Shown one piece after another: positions 1 through 8,761 of a stretch of 64,000 bases of DNA. The translations under genes were made by a program, and so were the position numbers. Under the pieces are notes generated by a model, which saw nothing but the letters and a program-made list of their open reading frames with translations, made no database searches and was not told where the DNA came from. Numbering within the stretch: the first letter of the stretch is position 1; the number at the start of each line of letters is the position of its first letter. Origin of the DNA: Poseidonocella pacifica (GTDB lineage: Bacteria; Pseudomonadota; Alphaproteobacteria; Rhodobacterales; Rhodobacteraceae); NCBI RefSeq assembly GCF_900111875.1, contig NZ_FOJU01000004.1, forward strand, positions 124,001-188,000, in the 5' to 3' direction.

Positions 1-96
1 CTTTGGAAATATGCGCAACTGGTGGGCGCGACCTACAAGGGTGCTGTGACCCATCCGGGCGCGGAGGCAGAGACCCACATTTATATGGATCTCTGA
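1..96 (+). CDS. C-terminal fragment of an unidentified protein
   Basis: Frame +1 is open from the left edge to a TGA at 94-96 and encodes 31 residues ending in HIYMDL. The stop lies 7 nt before the GTG of the next gene on the same strand, so this is probably the last part of an upstream gene in the same transcription unit. The fragment is too short to assign to a family. It could be non-coding, but the frame is uninterrupted and the spacing suits an operon. Confidence 0.45.
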   Translation, partial: LWKYAQLVGATYKGAVTHPGAEAETHIYMDL

Positions 97-103
97 GGGG
101 CCC

Positions 104-664
104 GTGGGGCGCGCAATTCGCATCGCCGCTCTGGGCGCTGTCATGCTTGCGGGCTGCGTGCCCGCGGGTGGTCCGGTAACGCAGAGCATGTCCTTTGCAG
201 GGGGCGGCGTGGTGATCGCGCCACCGCTTGGCTATTGCATCGACCGGGAGGCGACCCGCCGGGGGGACGGGATGGCCTTTGCCCTCGTGGCGAGCTGTTC
301 CCGGCTTTCCGATGGGGCTGAGCCCGGCCCGGCCCGGCCCTTGGTGTTGACCGCGACGGTGGATCTCAGCCCGACGACGGCGGGGGAGGTGGACCTGACG
401 GTTCTGACCACCGCATTGCAGCCCTTCGGCCCCTCCGAGGCACGAGCCGAAGGCGATATGGCCTTGGTCCGTCTGTCGAAAGGCGGTCAGAAGATCGTGC
501 CTGATGGCGCTTCGGCGCACTGGCGGGCGGGGCTGAACGTCAATGGCCACGGGGTCTTGATCGGAGTGTTCGGCCCCAAGGGAAGCGCGGTGGGCGACGC
601 GGCGGGGGCGCGTCTGGCACGATCTTTCGCAGAGTCCATCCGCAAGGCAAGTTCGGCAAAATGA
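104..664 (+). CDS. putative lipoprotein of unknown function
   Basis: Encodes 186 aa. The N-terminus has a short basic stretch, a hydrophobic run and the lipobox LAGC (cysteine at residue 18), so the product is probably lipidated and anchored in a membrane facing the periplasm. The start is GTG, preceded by GAGGGG at 95-100. The body contains no domain I recognise; it reads as a small alpha/beta protein with a hydrophobic C-terminal third. Its stop overlaps the ATG of the next gene (ATGA at 661-664), so the two are likely translationally coupled. Confidence 0.65.
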   Translation: MGRAIRIAALGAVMLAGCVPAGGPVTQSMSFAGGGVVIAPPLGYCIDREATRRGDGMAFALVASCSRLSDGAEPGPARPLVLTATVDLSPTTAGEVDLTVLTTALQPFGPSEARAEGDMALVRLSKGGQKIVPDGASAHWRAGLNVNGHGVLIGVFGPKGSAVGDAAGARLARSFAESIRKASSAK

Positions 665-1398
665 TTGGCCGGTTGATCCAAAGCCTCGCCCTCCGGCACT
701 GGCGCGGACGCGCGGCTGCGGCGCAAACCCTGGATCCCTCGGAAACCTTGGAAACGAGGGCAAGGGCGCGGGCCTTGCAACGGGAACTCGATGGTTTTCT
801 GAACCTTAGCGACAGGCGGGCCGGGGGCGATACATTCCGGCGACCACCCGGCACGGAATGGGCATGGCGGCCGGAAATCTGGCAAAGCCCGCTCAGCCCA
901 AAGGGGCAGGTGATTTCGGAAAACCGGACAGCGATCGGGGCCGAGGCCTCTTTGTTCGTAGATGGGCGCGAGCCGGAAGTCGCCTTGTCGCAGCGCGCGA
1001 ATACGGGGCTGGACGACCTTGCCCCCTTTGGCCTGTCGCTCGATTGCTATCACTATCAAGGCGGGTTCCTGTCGCTGGTGATCGATATTCCCGAAGATGG
1101 TTGTGCCGGGCTGGAGCCGCGCCACCTTCTTCGTCTGGATGTGCATGTGTCCTCTGAGCGTCCCGCCCGGATTTCATCGCGCCTGAACATCCGACAGGGA
1201 CCGCAAACCAATACGCTGGTGCGCGATTTCGACCCGTCCCATGCCCGGCCCATGGTTGAGTTCGATCTGGCCTATGCGGAGCTGGAGCGGCGGCCCATAG
1301 ATCGGCTTTGGCTCGATCTGATCCTGCATGATCCGGCGATGAACCAGATCGACCTGCGCGACGTGACGCTGATGCGCCTGACGCGCGCGGCCTTTTAG
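661..1398 (+). CDS. conserved Rhodobacterales protein, probably the DUF6478 family
   Basis: Encodes 245 aa, soluble, with no signal peptide. The N-terminus is helical and arginine/alanine-rich. The middle has a tryptophan-rich stretch (TEWAWRPEIW), and the C-terminal half alternates beta-strand-like segments with conserved-looking tracts such as LAPFGLSLD and MVEFDLAYAELE. From memory this resembles a family restricted to Rhodobacterales (DUF6478) that commonly sits upstream of rnhB; that assignment was not checked by a search. It overlaps the preceding gene by 4 nt and ends 9 nt before the next. The biochemical role is unknown. Confidence 0.7.
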   Translation: MIGRLIQSLALRHWRGRAAAAQTLDPSETLETRARARALQRELDGFLNLSDRRAGGDTFRRPPGTEWAWRPEIWQSPLSPKGQVISENRTAIGAEASLFVDGREPEVALSQRANTGLDDLAPFGLSLDCYHYQGGFLSLVIDIPEDGCAGLEPRHLLRLDVHVSSERPARISSRLNIRQGPQTNTLVRDFDPSHARPMVEFDLAYAELERRPIDRLWLDLILHDPAMNQIDLRDVTLMRLTRAAF

Positions 1399-1407
1399 GA
1401 GAGAGGG

Positions 1408-1761
1408 ATGTCCGACCTTCGCAAACAAAGCCTGCGGGATGGCGTCTGGCGGGTAGAGCTTGATCCTTCGGAGGAGCCGCCCATCGCCTTTTGCGACGGG
1501 GCCCGGATCGAGGACGTGCGCCTTGGCGGAACGGGCGCTGAGGGGCGCTTTGCCGAGGTGGGGGTGCCTGCGGCGGCAATATCCGACGGGGCGCACACCC
1601 TTTCGTTGACGAGCGCGGCGGGACAGGAGTTAGCCCGCTGCGTGATTGTCGCGGGCGATCTGCGCAGTGATCTTGAGGCGGAGCTTGCGCTGCTTCGTGC
1701 GGAGTTGGACCTTTTGAAATCGGCGTTCCGCCGACATTGCGTGGAGACGCAGGAGGGATGA
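1408..1761 (+). CDS. hypothetical protein with C-terminal coiled coil
   Basis: Encodes 117 aa, started at ATG 1408 behind GGAGAGAGGG. The first 80 residues look like a beta-rich fold, and residues of about 83-108 form a leucine heptad pattern (EAELALLRAELDLLKSAF) typical of a short coiled coil. No domain is recognised. The stop TGA overlaps the proposed rnhB ATG (1758-1761), which continues the chain of overlapping genes from position 104 and suggests one transcription unit ending in rnhB. Function is unknown. Confidence 0.6.
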   Translation: MSDLRKQSLRDGVWRVELDPSEEPPIAFCDGARIEDVRLGGTGAEGRFAEVGVPAAAISDGAHTLSLTSAAGQELARCVIVAGDLRSDLEAELALLRAELDLLKSAFRRHCVETQEG

Positions 1762-2381
1762 CAGGCGGGCTTCCGGATTACTTGCGAGAACTGGGTTTGA
1801 TGGGTGCAGGGGCGCAGCGAGTGGCTGGTGTGGATGAGGCCGGTCGCGGCCCGCTTGCCGGCCCTGTGGTGGCGGCTGCTGTGGTGCTTGACCCTTTGTC
1901 CATCCCCGAGGGGCTCAACGATTCCAAGAAGTTGAGCGCAAAGCGCCGCGCGGAACTATGCGAGGAGATCCGGGCGAAGGCTTTCGTCGGTGTGGGTGAG
2001 GCCAGCGTGCAGGAGATCGACAGTATCAACATTCTTCGGGCCAGCCATCTGGCGATGATGCGGGCGCTGGCGGCGCTGTCGGTCCGGCCGGACCATGCGC
2101 TGATCGACGGCAAGATGTTGCCCCGCGAAATCAACCTGCCCGCCACCGGGATCGTGCGGGGGGATGCGAATTGCCTGTCGATTGCGGCCGCGTCGATCGT
2201 CGCGAAATGCGTGCGCGACGAGATCATGAGGGATTTGGCGCAACAGTTTCCGGGCTACGGGTGGGAGACGAACAAGGGTTACCCCTCAAAAAGCCACAAA
2301 TTGGCGCTCCAAAATCTTGGTGTGACCCCACACCATAGACATTCGTTCAAACCTGTCCACAATATCTTGTATCAACAGTAA
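1758..2381 (+). CDS. rnhB: ribonuclease HII
   Basis: Encodes 207 aa from ATG 1758. RNase HII cleaves the RNA strand of RNA/DNA hybrids and starts removal of ribonucleotides misincorporated into DNA. Visible hallmarks are DEAGRGPLAGPV (D26, E27), the NDSKKL motif, LIDGK (D117), KCVRDE (D154) and the C-terminal KGYPSKSH / HHRHSFKPV region; these give the four acidic metal-binding residues of the family. Length is normal for the family. The start is uncertain: AGGAGGG lies only about 1 nt upstream of ATG 1758, so TTG 1737 or ATG 1800 are alternatives. Confidence 0.95.
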   Translation: MTGGLPDYLRELGLMGAGAQRVAGVDEAGRGPLAGPVVAAAVVLDPLSIPEGLNDSKKLSAKRRAELCEEIRAKAFVGVGEASVQEIDSINILRASHLAMMRALAALSVRPDHALIDGKMLPREINLPATGIVRGDANCLSIAAASIVAKCVRDEIMRDLAQQFPGYGWETNKGYPSKSHKLALQNLGVTPHHRHSFKPVHNILYQQ

Positions 2382-2394
2382 AGCTTAACCCACT

Positions 2395-2445
2395 GATTCA
2401 AAAAACAAATTGACCGCGATTCGTGTTTGACTCATCTTATCCACA
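2395..2445 (+). promoter_or_regulatory. ccrM leader with three GANTC sites and a DnaA box
   Basis: The 105-nt gap between rnhB and ccrM holds GATTC at 2395-2399, GATTC at 2418-2422 and GACTC at 2429-2433, followed by a perfect DnaA box TTATCCACA at 2437-2445. A possible -35 element TTGACC lies at 2410-2415. GANTC is the substrate of the enzyme encoded immediately downstream, and in Caulobacter ccrM transcription responds to the methylation state of leader GANTC sites. Direct DnaA control is inferred from the box alone. Confidence 0.7.
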
Positions 2446-2477
2446 TCCAGAGAGCGCAAAAATGCGCCGGGGTTTGA

Positions 2478-3602
<1,125 letters not shown>

Positions 3603-3656
3603 TATTTTTCAAGGTGTACCGCCGGTGCCTGTGGCCTTTGCCACGGCACGAACTTG

Positions 3657-3683
3657 CCCCGCCGTGTTTCGGCGGGGTTTTTT
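3657..3683 (+). terminator. Rho-independent terminator after ccrM
   Basis: A perfect 7-bp stem CCCCGCC/GGCGGGG (3657-3663 with 3671-3677) and 7-nt loop are followed by six T residues (3678-3683). It lies about 55 nt downstream of the ccrM stop. Confidence 0.9.
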
Positions 3684-3757
3684 CGTTTTGGGCTAAGCCC
3701 CTGAAAAGTGGGTGTGACTTTTGTATGACAAGCGTATGACTCGGCGGCATACACTTG

Positions 3758-4915
3758 TCACACCTCGGGGAGGGCGAGCAAATCTTCGCGGGTGAGGGCA
3801 AAACGGGAGGCGATCCACGCGGCGCGAAGCGCGGCGAGGCGGGCGCCAAGCGCGGGCCCCTGATACGCGGGCATGAGATCGCGCGCGGCGACCGGGAAGC
3901 TCTGAGCCGCGGCGATGGCGGGCAGCGCCCATGCCTCGTCGCTCACCGGCTGACCGATCAGGGCGGCGCGGATCAGGAGGGCATCCCGGGCGGTTTGCGC
4001 GCCATGGTCGAGGGCGAGCGCGGCGGGGTCCGTCCCATCACGAGCGGCACCAGCGAGAAGCGCGAGCCGCCGAGCCTCCGCCCGTGAGAGGCGAAGCGCC
4101 TTGGGGTCGGGCACCGCGAGGGTGGCCAGACGGCGCAGCGGGTCGGGCGCGGCGCCGAGGCGGTCTTCTTCGTGGATGAGCACGGGCAGGGCGCGCGAGT
4201 CCGCCCCCGGCAGTATGCGCGCCAGCACACCAGCATGATCCATCGCGGCCACGGCCGGGCCGGGATCGGGCGCGCCAAGCAGTTTGAGAAGCTCCGCCCC
4301 GATCCGTTCGCGAGAGACGTTGGAAAGGCCATCAGCCAATTCGGCGCAGGCGGCGAGCGCTTCGGGGTCGAGCCCGGCGGTCGCATCGCCGTACCACGCG
4401 TGAAACCGGAAGAAGCGCAGGATGCGCAGGTAATCTTCGCGGATGCGCGCGGCGGGATCGTCGATGAACCGCACCCGACGCGCCCGCAGATCGCCCAGCC
4501 CGCCGAGGGGGTCGTGCACGCGGGCCTCTGCATCGGCATAGAGGGCGTTCATGGTGAAATCGCGGCGGCGGGCGTCTTCTTCGAGCGTATCGGCAAAGGC
4601 GACGACGGCGCGGCGACCGTCGGTTTCGACATCGCGGCGGAATGTGGTGATCTCATGCGGGGTGCCGGAGGCGATCACGGTCACGGTGCCGTGGTCTATG
4701 CCGGTCGGCACAGCCTTGAGCCGTGCGGCTTCGGCCAGAGCGATGACCTGTGCGGGGCGGGCGTTGGTGCTGATGTCCACATCGCTCACCGCCTCGCCCA
4801 GAAGGGCGTTGCGCACGCAGCCGCCCACGACATAGGCCTCATGCCCCCCGTCCGTCAGCATCCGCAGGACGGATTGCGTCACCTTGCCATTGATCCAGTC
4901 GCCGCTGACCTTCAT
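3758..4915 (-). CDS. CCA tRNA nucleotidyltransferase / poly(A) polymerase family protein
   Basis: Encodes 385 aa from ATG 4915. Adds or repairs the 3' CCA end of tRNAs using CTP and ATP; related class II enzymes act as poly(A) polymerases. The nucleotidyltransferase head has GGCVRN at 31-36 and the metal-binding DVD at 45-47, then RRRDFTMNALYAD, DPLGGLGDL and RIREDYLRILRFFRF typical of the family, followed by an arginine/alanine-rich helical C-terminal region. No HD phosphohydrolase domain is seen. An upstream in-frame extension to 5026 overlaps the Nudix gene and was discarded. Its start overlaps the Nudix stop by 4 nt, so the two genes are coupled. Confidence 0.92.
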   Translation of the reverse strand: MKVSGDWINGKVTQSVLRMLTDGGHEAYVVGGCVRNALLGEAVSDVDISTNARPAQVIALAEAARLKAVPTGIDHGTVTVIASGTPHEITTFRRDVETDGRRAVVAFADTLEEDARRRDFTMNALYADAEARVHDPLGGLGDLRARRVRFIDDPAARIREDYLRILRFFRFHAWYGDATAGLDPEALAACAELADGLSNVSRERIGAELLKLLGAPDPGPAVAAMDHAGVLARILPGADSRALPVLIHEEDRLGAAPDPLRRLATLAVPDPKALRLSRAEARRLALLAGAARDGTDPAALALDHGAQTARDALLIRAALIGQPVSDEAWALPAIAAAQSFPVAARDLMPAYQGPALGARLAALRAAWIASRFALTREDLLALPEV

Positions 4916-5523
4916 GCCTCTCCCGAGAGCTTGCCGGCGAGACCGCGCAGGATGCGGGCCGTCGCCCCCCATATGTAGTACGGGCCGTAGGGCACGGTAT
5001 AGTAGTACCGCCGCTCGCCGCGCCACCGCCGATACTGAATCGAATAGCGCGCGGGATCGGCGATATGATCGAACGGCACGGAAAAGACCTCCGCGACCTC
5101 CCCCGGTTCGGGCACGGGCGTGAAGGGCGCGGTCAGCCGCCCGATGATCGGCGTCATGGTGAAGGCGGTGACGGTTTCATGTTCCGGCAGGCGGCCCATG
5201 ATCGTGACAGAGGCGGGATGGAGGCCGATTTCCTCATGGGCTTCGCGCAGGGCGGCATCTTCGAGGGAGGCGTCGGTGGGGTCCATCTTGCCGCCCGGAA
5301 AGGCGATCTGGCCCGGGTGATGCTGAAGCGCGGAGGACCGTTTGGTCAGGATCACATGCAGCCCGCCAGGTGTCTCGATCAGGGGCACAAGCACAGCCGC
5401 CGGGCGAAGGTGTCGCGCCGGCGGCCGGTGATTGGGATTGAGATCGTAATCCGACGAGGCGGCCCGTGTATCGCCGAGCGCGGCGCTGAGCGCCTCGAAG
5501 GGATCAGGATTCGTCCGGGGCAT
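4912..5523 (-). CDS. Nudix hydrolase, coenzyme A pyrophosphatase type
   Basis: Encodes 203 aa. The sequence LTKRSSALQHHPGQIAFPGG (residues 59-78) matches the CoA-pyrophosphatase signature that precedes the Nudix box, and the Nudix box itself follows with REAHEEIG at 93-100. Enzymes of this type split CoA and its oxidised or acyl forms into 4'-phosphopantetheine and 3',5'-ADP. The gene lies in a minus-strand run hslO-nudix-CCA enzyme with overlapping ends (20 nt with hslO, 4 nt with the CCA gene). The substrate is inferred from the signature. Confidence 0.9.
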   Translation of the reverse strand: MPRTNPDPFEALSAALGDTRAASSDYDLNPNHRPPARHLRPAAVLVPLIETPGGLHVILTKRSSALQHHPGQIAFPGGKMDPTDASLEDAALREAHEEIGLHPASVTIMGRLPEHETVTAFTMTPIIGRLTAPFTPVPEPGEVAEVFSVPFDHIADPARYSIQYRRWRGERRYYYTVPYGPYYIWGATARILRGLAGKLSGEA

Positions 5524-6496
5524 TGGGTGCTTCGAAGCCGAGAGTGGCCGGGTCCAGATCGTAATGCGCGCCGCAAAACTGGCAATCGGCGGTCACGCGC
5601 CCCTCTTCGGTGGTCATCGTGCGGATGTCCTTGGCCGAATAGATCGAGAGCGAATTGCGCACCCGCTCTTCGGAGCAGGTACAGCCGAACTTGACCGATT
5701 GCGCATCAAAGACACGCGGGCTTTCCTCGTGGAAAAGCCGGACGAGCAGGTCCGTGGGCGGCACTTGCGGGCCGATCAGTTCCATATCCTCGGCGGTATC
5801 GAGCAGGATGTTCACGCGGTTCCACGTCTCGCCATCCTCGCCCGACACGAGATCGGACCCGGTCAGCAGGCCCTCATCGCCCGAGGGGCCTTCGGCGGCG
5901 AAGGGGGAGGCCTTTGGCATGTGCTGAATCATCACGCCGCCCGCGCGCCAGTGTTCCTGTCCGCCGGTTTCCGTCGAGCGGCCAAAGGAGAGCGCAAAGC
6001 GGGTCGGAAGCTGCTCCGACTGGGCGAAGTAAGCTTCGGCACAGGCCGAGAGGGAGCCGCCGGTGAGCGGGGTGATCCCCTGATAGGGCGTGGTCCCTTG
6101 GCCCTGATCGATGAGCACGGCGAAATAGCCTTCGCCCACCTGCTCAAAGGGGGTGCCGGAGGTCAGGCGATCCGCGTCAAAGCTGGCATAGGCGCGAATC
6201 CGTGCCGGTTCCCCGTCCGCGGAGGGCGCGTAGTAATCGGTGGCGATTCGGCGGACCGGTCCGTTGGACTGAACCTGAAGCGACAGCTTCCAGCGCAACT
6301 TTACCGTCTGGCCGATGAGCGCCGTCAACAACGCCATCTCGGCCACCAGCGCCTCTACGGCGGGCGGATAGTCGTGCTGTGCCAGAATGTTCCCGAGCGC
6401 GCCGTCAAGCCGCGCCACGCGGCCGCGCGTATCGGCGAGGTCGAGTTGGAAGGGCAGGACGGTGTCGTCCCACGCGATTTTGGTTCCGAGGGTCAT
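5504..6496 (-). CDS. hslO: Hsp33 redox-regulated chaperone
   Basis: Encodes 330 aa. Hsp33 is a cytoplasmic holdase activated by oxidation of a C-terminal zinc centre. The four zinc ligands are present as C272-T-C274 and C305-QF-C308. The N-terminal part has the family tracts LTALIGQTVKLRWKLSLQVQ and the GxxxSACAEAYFAQSEQLPT region. The C-terminus extends about 22 residues past the last cysteine. It is the first gene of the minus-strand unit with the Nudix and CCA-enzyme genes, with a 20-nt overlap to the next. Confidence 0.96.
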   Translation of the reverse strand: MTLGTKIAWDDTVLPFQLDLADTRGRVARLDGALGNILAQHDYPPAVEALVAEMALLTALIGQTVKLRWKLSLQVQSNGPVRRIATDYYAPSADGEPARIRAYASFDADRLTSGTPFEQVGEGYFAVLIDQGQGTTPYQGITPLTGGSLSACAEAYFAQSEQLPTRFALSFGRSTETGGQEHWRAGGVMIQHMPKASPFAAEGPSGDEGLLTGSDLVSGEDGETWNRVNILLDTAEDMELIGPQVPPTDLLVRLFHEESPRVFDAQSVKFGCTCSEERVRNSLSIYSAKDIRTMTTEEGRVTADCQFCGAHYDLDPATLGFEAPNAPDES

Positions 6497-6571
6497 GAGT
6501 TTCCTTGATTGCCGCCGTTTGGCATATCGCTACCATATAAGCAGGGCAAGGCACGGGCCAAGAGGGGCGGC

Positions 6572-7015
6572 ATGATCAGACGGTATGGCAGGGCTGCGCA
6601 GCCGGGGCGGCGCTATGTGGCGCGGCCGGGCGTCTATGCGGTTCTGGAGCGGAACGGGCGGGTGCTTCTGACGTGGCAGGATGCGCCGCACCGGGAGTTT
6701 CAACTGCCCGGTGGCGGGATCGATCCGGGGGAGCATCCGGTGGCGGCGTTGCACCGGGAAATCTATGAAGAGACAGGCTGGCATGTGGGGCCGGCTCTGC
6801 GGCTCGGGGCATTCCGGCGGTTTGCCTATATGCCGGAATATGACCTTTGGGCGGAGAAGATCTGTACGATCTATCGCGCGCGGCCGGTGATGCGGATGGG
6901 GCCGCCCACGGAACCGGGGCACAAGGCGGTGTGGTTGCGGCCCGAGGCGGCGGCGGAGCGGCTTTCCAACTCCGGCGACCGGGCCTTTTTGCGGCAGGCG
7001 CTAGGACTGGGGTGA
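6572..7015 (+). CDS. Nudix hydrolase of unknown substrate
   Basis: Encodes 147 aa from ATG 6572 (AGAGGGG upstream); a 21-residue in-frame extension to 6509 has no ribosome-binding site and was dropped. The Nudix box spans residues 47-70, GGGIDPGEHPVAALHREIYEETGW without gaps relative to the consensus except one position, including the catalytic REIYEETG core. The substrate cannot be told from the sequence. The 3' end overlaps that of the convergent receiver-PP2C gene by 15 nt. Confidence 0.88.
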   Translation: MIRRYGRAAQPGRRYVARPGVYAVLERNGRVLLTWQDAPHREFQLPGGGIDPGEHPVAALHREIYEETGWHVGPALRLGAFRRFAYMPEYDLWAEKICTIYRARPVMRMGPPTEPGHKAVWLRPEAAAERLSNSGDRAFLRQALGLG

Positions 7016-8266
7016 TCCGGCGAAATCCCACAGCACGGCGGAGACGTCATCAGGGAAATCCTCGCCGCGGGTAAAGGTGCTGAGCGCGACGGTGAAGCGA
7101 TCGAGGAACGAGGGCCCCTTGCAGCCGCGGAGCGATTCCAGCATTTCCTGAGCCCCGTCTTCGCCAAGCATCGCGCCGCCGGGGGTGGTGCAATCGAAAG
7201 CGCCATCGGACAGGAGCAGCAACCGGTCGCCCGGCTCCAACCGGCAGGATGTCACCTCGTATTCCGCCGCCTCGATCAGCCCGACAGGCAGACCGCCGGT
7301 TCCGATCGGCTCTATCGTGCCGCCTGATCGCAGGATGAGCGGATGCGGATGCCCGGCCTGCACCAGATCGACCTGACCCGTGACCATGTCGGCATAGGCG
7401 AGGATCAGGGTGAAGTAATGCTCGGTGTCCATCTCTTCGAGAAAGAGCGCGTTGAGCCGGGCAACGACCGTGTCGAGAGGCTGGGCGCGATAGGTGCCAT
7501 CGCTGTCCTTGCGCAGCGCGACGTTGTAGCCGGGCGCGGTGGGCGAGAGGTATCCGGCCAGCCGCGCGGTCATCAGTGCCGAGCTGATCCCGTGGCCGGA
7601 CACGTCGAGGGAAAACAGCGCCACGCGCCGCTCATCCACCGGAAAGAACCCGACGAGATCCCCGCCCACATGGCCGCAGGGTTGCAGCATGAGCGAGACT
7701 TCGGCGCCGGGGAAGGTGCGGTGGCGTTCGCGGACCAGCGATTGCTGAAGCTTGCGGGCCTCGCGCAGGTCGTGGTCGAGCGCGCCGTAAAGCTGTTGGA
7801 TCTCTTCGAGGGCGGCGGAAATCATCCGGCTCTTCTGGCTGATTTCCCGCTCCATCCCCAGAATGCGTTCCCCGGCGGCGATGCGGGCGCGCAGTTCGGC
7901 CACATGAACCGGTTTGGTCAGAAAATCGTCGGCACCGGCATCGAGTCCCTCGGCCACCGCTTCCTTTTCAGACTTGGAGGTCAGGAGGATGAAGTAGCCA
8001 TAGCTGTCGCGGGGCATGCTGCGGAACGCGCGGCAGAATTCGATCCCGGAAAGCCCCGGCATCATCCAGTCGCTGATGACCATGTCGGGCGGATCGGCGC
8101 GGCAAATGCCAAGCGCCTCTTCTCCGCTGGCTGCTTCGGAAACGCGGTAGCCACGAGGTTTGAGCGCGGCGCACAGGATGCGGCGCTGTAGTTTGCTGTC
8201 ATCGACGACGAGCACATGGATGGTCCGGCCGCGCTCCCGCGCCCGGCTGGGTTGCTGCTGCTGCAT
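7001..8266 (-). CDS. response regulator with PP2C (SpoIIE/RsbU-type) phosphatase domain, RbaY-like
   Basis: Encodes 421 aa. Residues ~15-130 are a receiver domain with acidic pair D22-D23, phospho-acceptor D66 in ISDWMMPG and K118 in LTKP. A helical linker (~130-180) leads to a PP2C-type serine/threonine phosphatase domain with GGDLVGFF, FSLDVSGHG, SDGAFDCTTP and DDVSAVL, which supply the metal-binding aspartates. The architecture equals RsbU/RbaY proteins that dephosphorylate an anti-sigma-factor antagonist in partner-switching systems; in Rhodobacter capsulatus the Rba system affects gene transfer agent production. No STAS antagonist or anti-sigma kinase is encoded in this window. It is divergent from an Hpt gene, and the shared gap holds a CtrA-type box. 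Confidence 0.88.
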   Translation of the reverse strand: MQQQQPSRARERGRTIHVLVVDDSKLQRRILCAALKPRGYRVSEAASGEEALGICRADPPDMVISDWMMPGLSGIEFCRAFRSMPRDSYGYFILLTSKSEKEAVAEGLDAGADDFLTKPVHVAELRARIAAGERILGMEREISQKSRMISAALEEIQQLYGALDHDLREARKLQQSLVRERHRTFPGAEVSLMLQPCGHVGGDLVGFFPVDERRVALFSLDVSGHGISSALMTARLAGYLSPTAPGYNVALRKDSDGTYRAQPLDTVVARLNALFLEEMDTEHYFTLILAYADMVTGQVDLVQAGHPHPLILRSGGTIEPIGTGGLPVGLIEAAEYEVTSCRLEPGDRLLLLSDGAFDCTTPGGAMLGEDGAQEMLESLRGCKGPSFLDRFTVALSTFTRGEDFPDDVSAVLWDFAGSPQS

Positions 8267-8305
8267 GGTCTGCCTCCGCGGTGGAACCTGCTTGGGGCAT
8301 TTTGC

Positions 8306-8320
8306 TTAAGAGCGCATTAA
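8306..8320. promoter_or_regulatory. CtrA-type box (perfect TTAA-N7-TTAA)
   Basis: TTAA-GAGCGCA-TTAA matches the CtrA full-site consensus exactly. It lies 39 nt before the ATG of the receiver-PP2C gene (minus strand) and 72 nt before the ATG of the Hpt gene (plus strand), so a single bound regulator could control both. Confidence 0.75.
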
Positions 8321-8392
8321 ACCTTCAAATCGGGGCATTTTCCGGGTTTCGGTTCACCCCTCGGTAACAGAGCAGCCGCTATCGAAGGGACC

Positions 8393-8761
8393 ATGAGCAT
8401 GGATCGGATAGATTGGTCGCGGGTGGACGAGCTGCGCGAGGAGATCGGCGAAGAAGGGTTCGACGAGGTGGTCGAGCTGTTCCTCGAAGAGGTGGATGAG
8501 ATCATGGCGCGGCTTCGCAGCGGCGCCCTGAACGGGACCGTCGCGCAGGAGATGCACTTTCTGAAGGGTGGTGCGCTCAACCTCGGGTTCGGGGCGCTGG
8601 CCGATCTTTGCCGCGAAGGGGAGCGGCGCGCGACTGCGGGCGAACCTGTCGATCTGGGCGAGGTGGTCGCCTGTTACGAGGCGTCGCTGATCCGGTTCCA
8701 ATCGCGGGTCACGGTCCCGCTCTTCAGACCAGAAACTGCGCCAGAAGTTCGTCATTCGTGA
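8393..8761 (+). CDS. histidine phosphotransfer (Hpt) domain protein
   Basis: Encodes 122 aa, essentially one Hpt domain. The phospho-accepting histidine is H55 in the sequence MHFLKGGALNLGF, which fits the HxLKG[GS] signature; the surrounding segments are amphipathic helices as expected for a four-helix bundle. It has no kinase or receiver domain, so it should shuttle phosphate between other proteins. Divergent transcription from a receiver-phosphatase gene makes that receiver (D66) the obvious partner, by inference. It is not ChpT-like, being much shorter and lacking the second domain. The start is ATG 8393 (GAAGGGA upstream) or ATG 8399. The last 38 nt overlap the 3' end of ilvA on the other strand. 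Confidence 0.88.
   Translation: MSMDRIDWSRVDELREEIGEEGFDEVVELFLEEVDEIMARLRSGALNGTVAQEMHFLKGGALNLGFGALADLCREGERRATAGEPVDLGEVVACYEASLIRFQSRVTVPLFRPETAPEVRHS

Noticed and set aside
2385-2399. CtrA box before ccrM
   Set aside because: Only the first half-site TTAACC is present; the sequence at the N7 position is ATTC.
4172-4978. 268-codon plus-strand frame antisense to the CCA enzyme
   Set aside because: Histidine/glycine-rich antisense translation without motifs; the minus strand encodes GGCVRN and DVD of a real enzyme.
8393-8761. Identification of the Hpt protein as ChpT
   Set aside because: ChpT is about twice as long and has a second kinase-like domain; this protein is a single monomeric-type Hpt domain.
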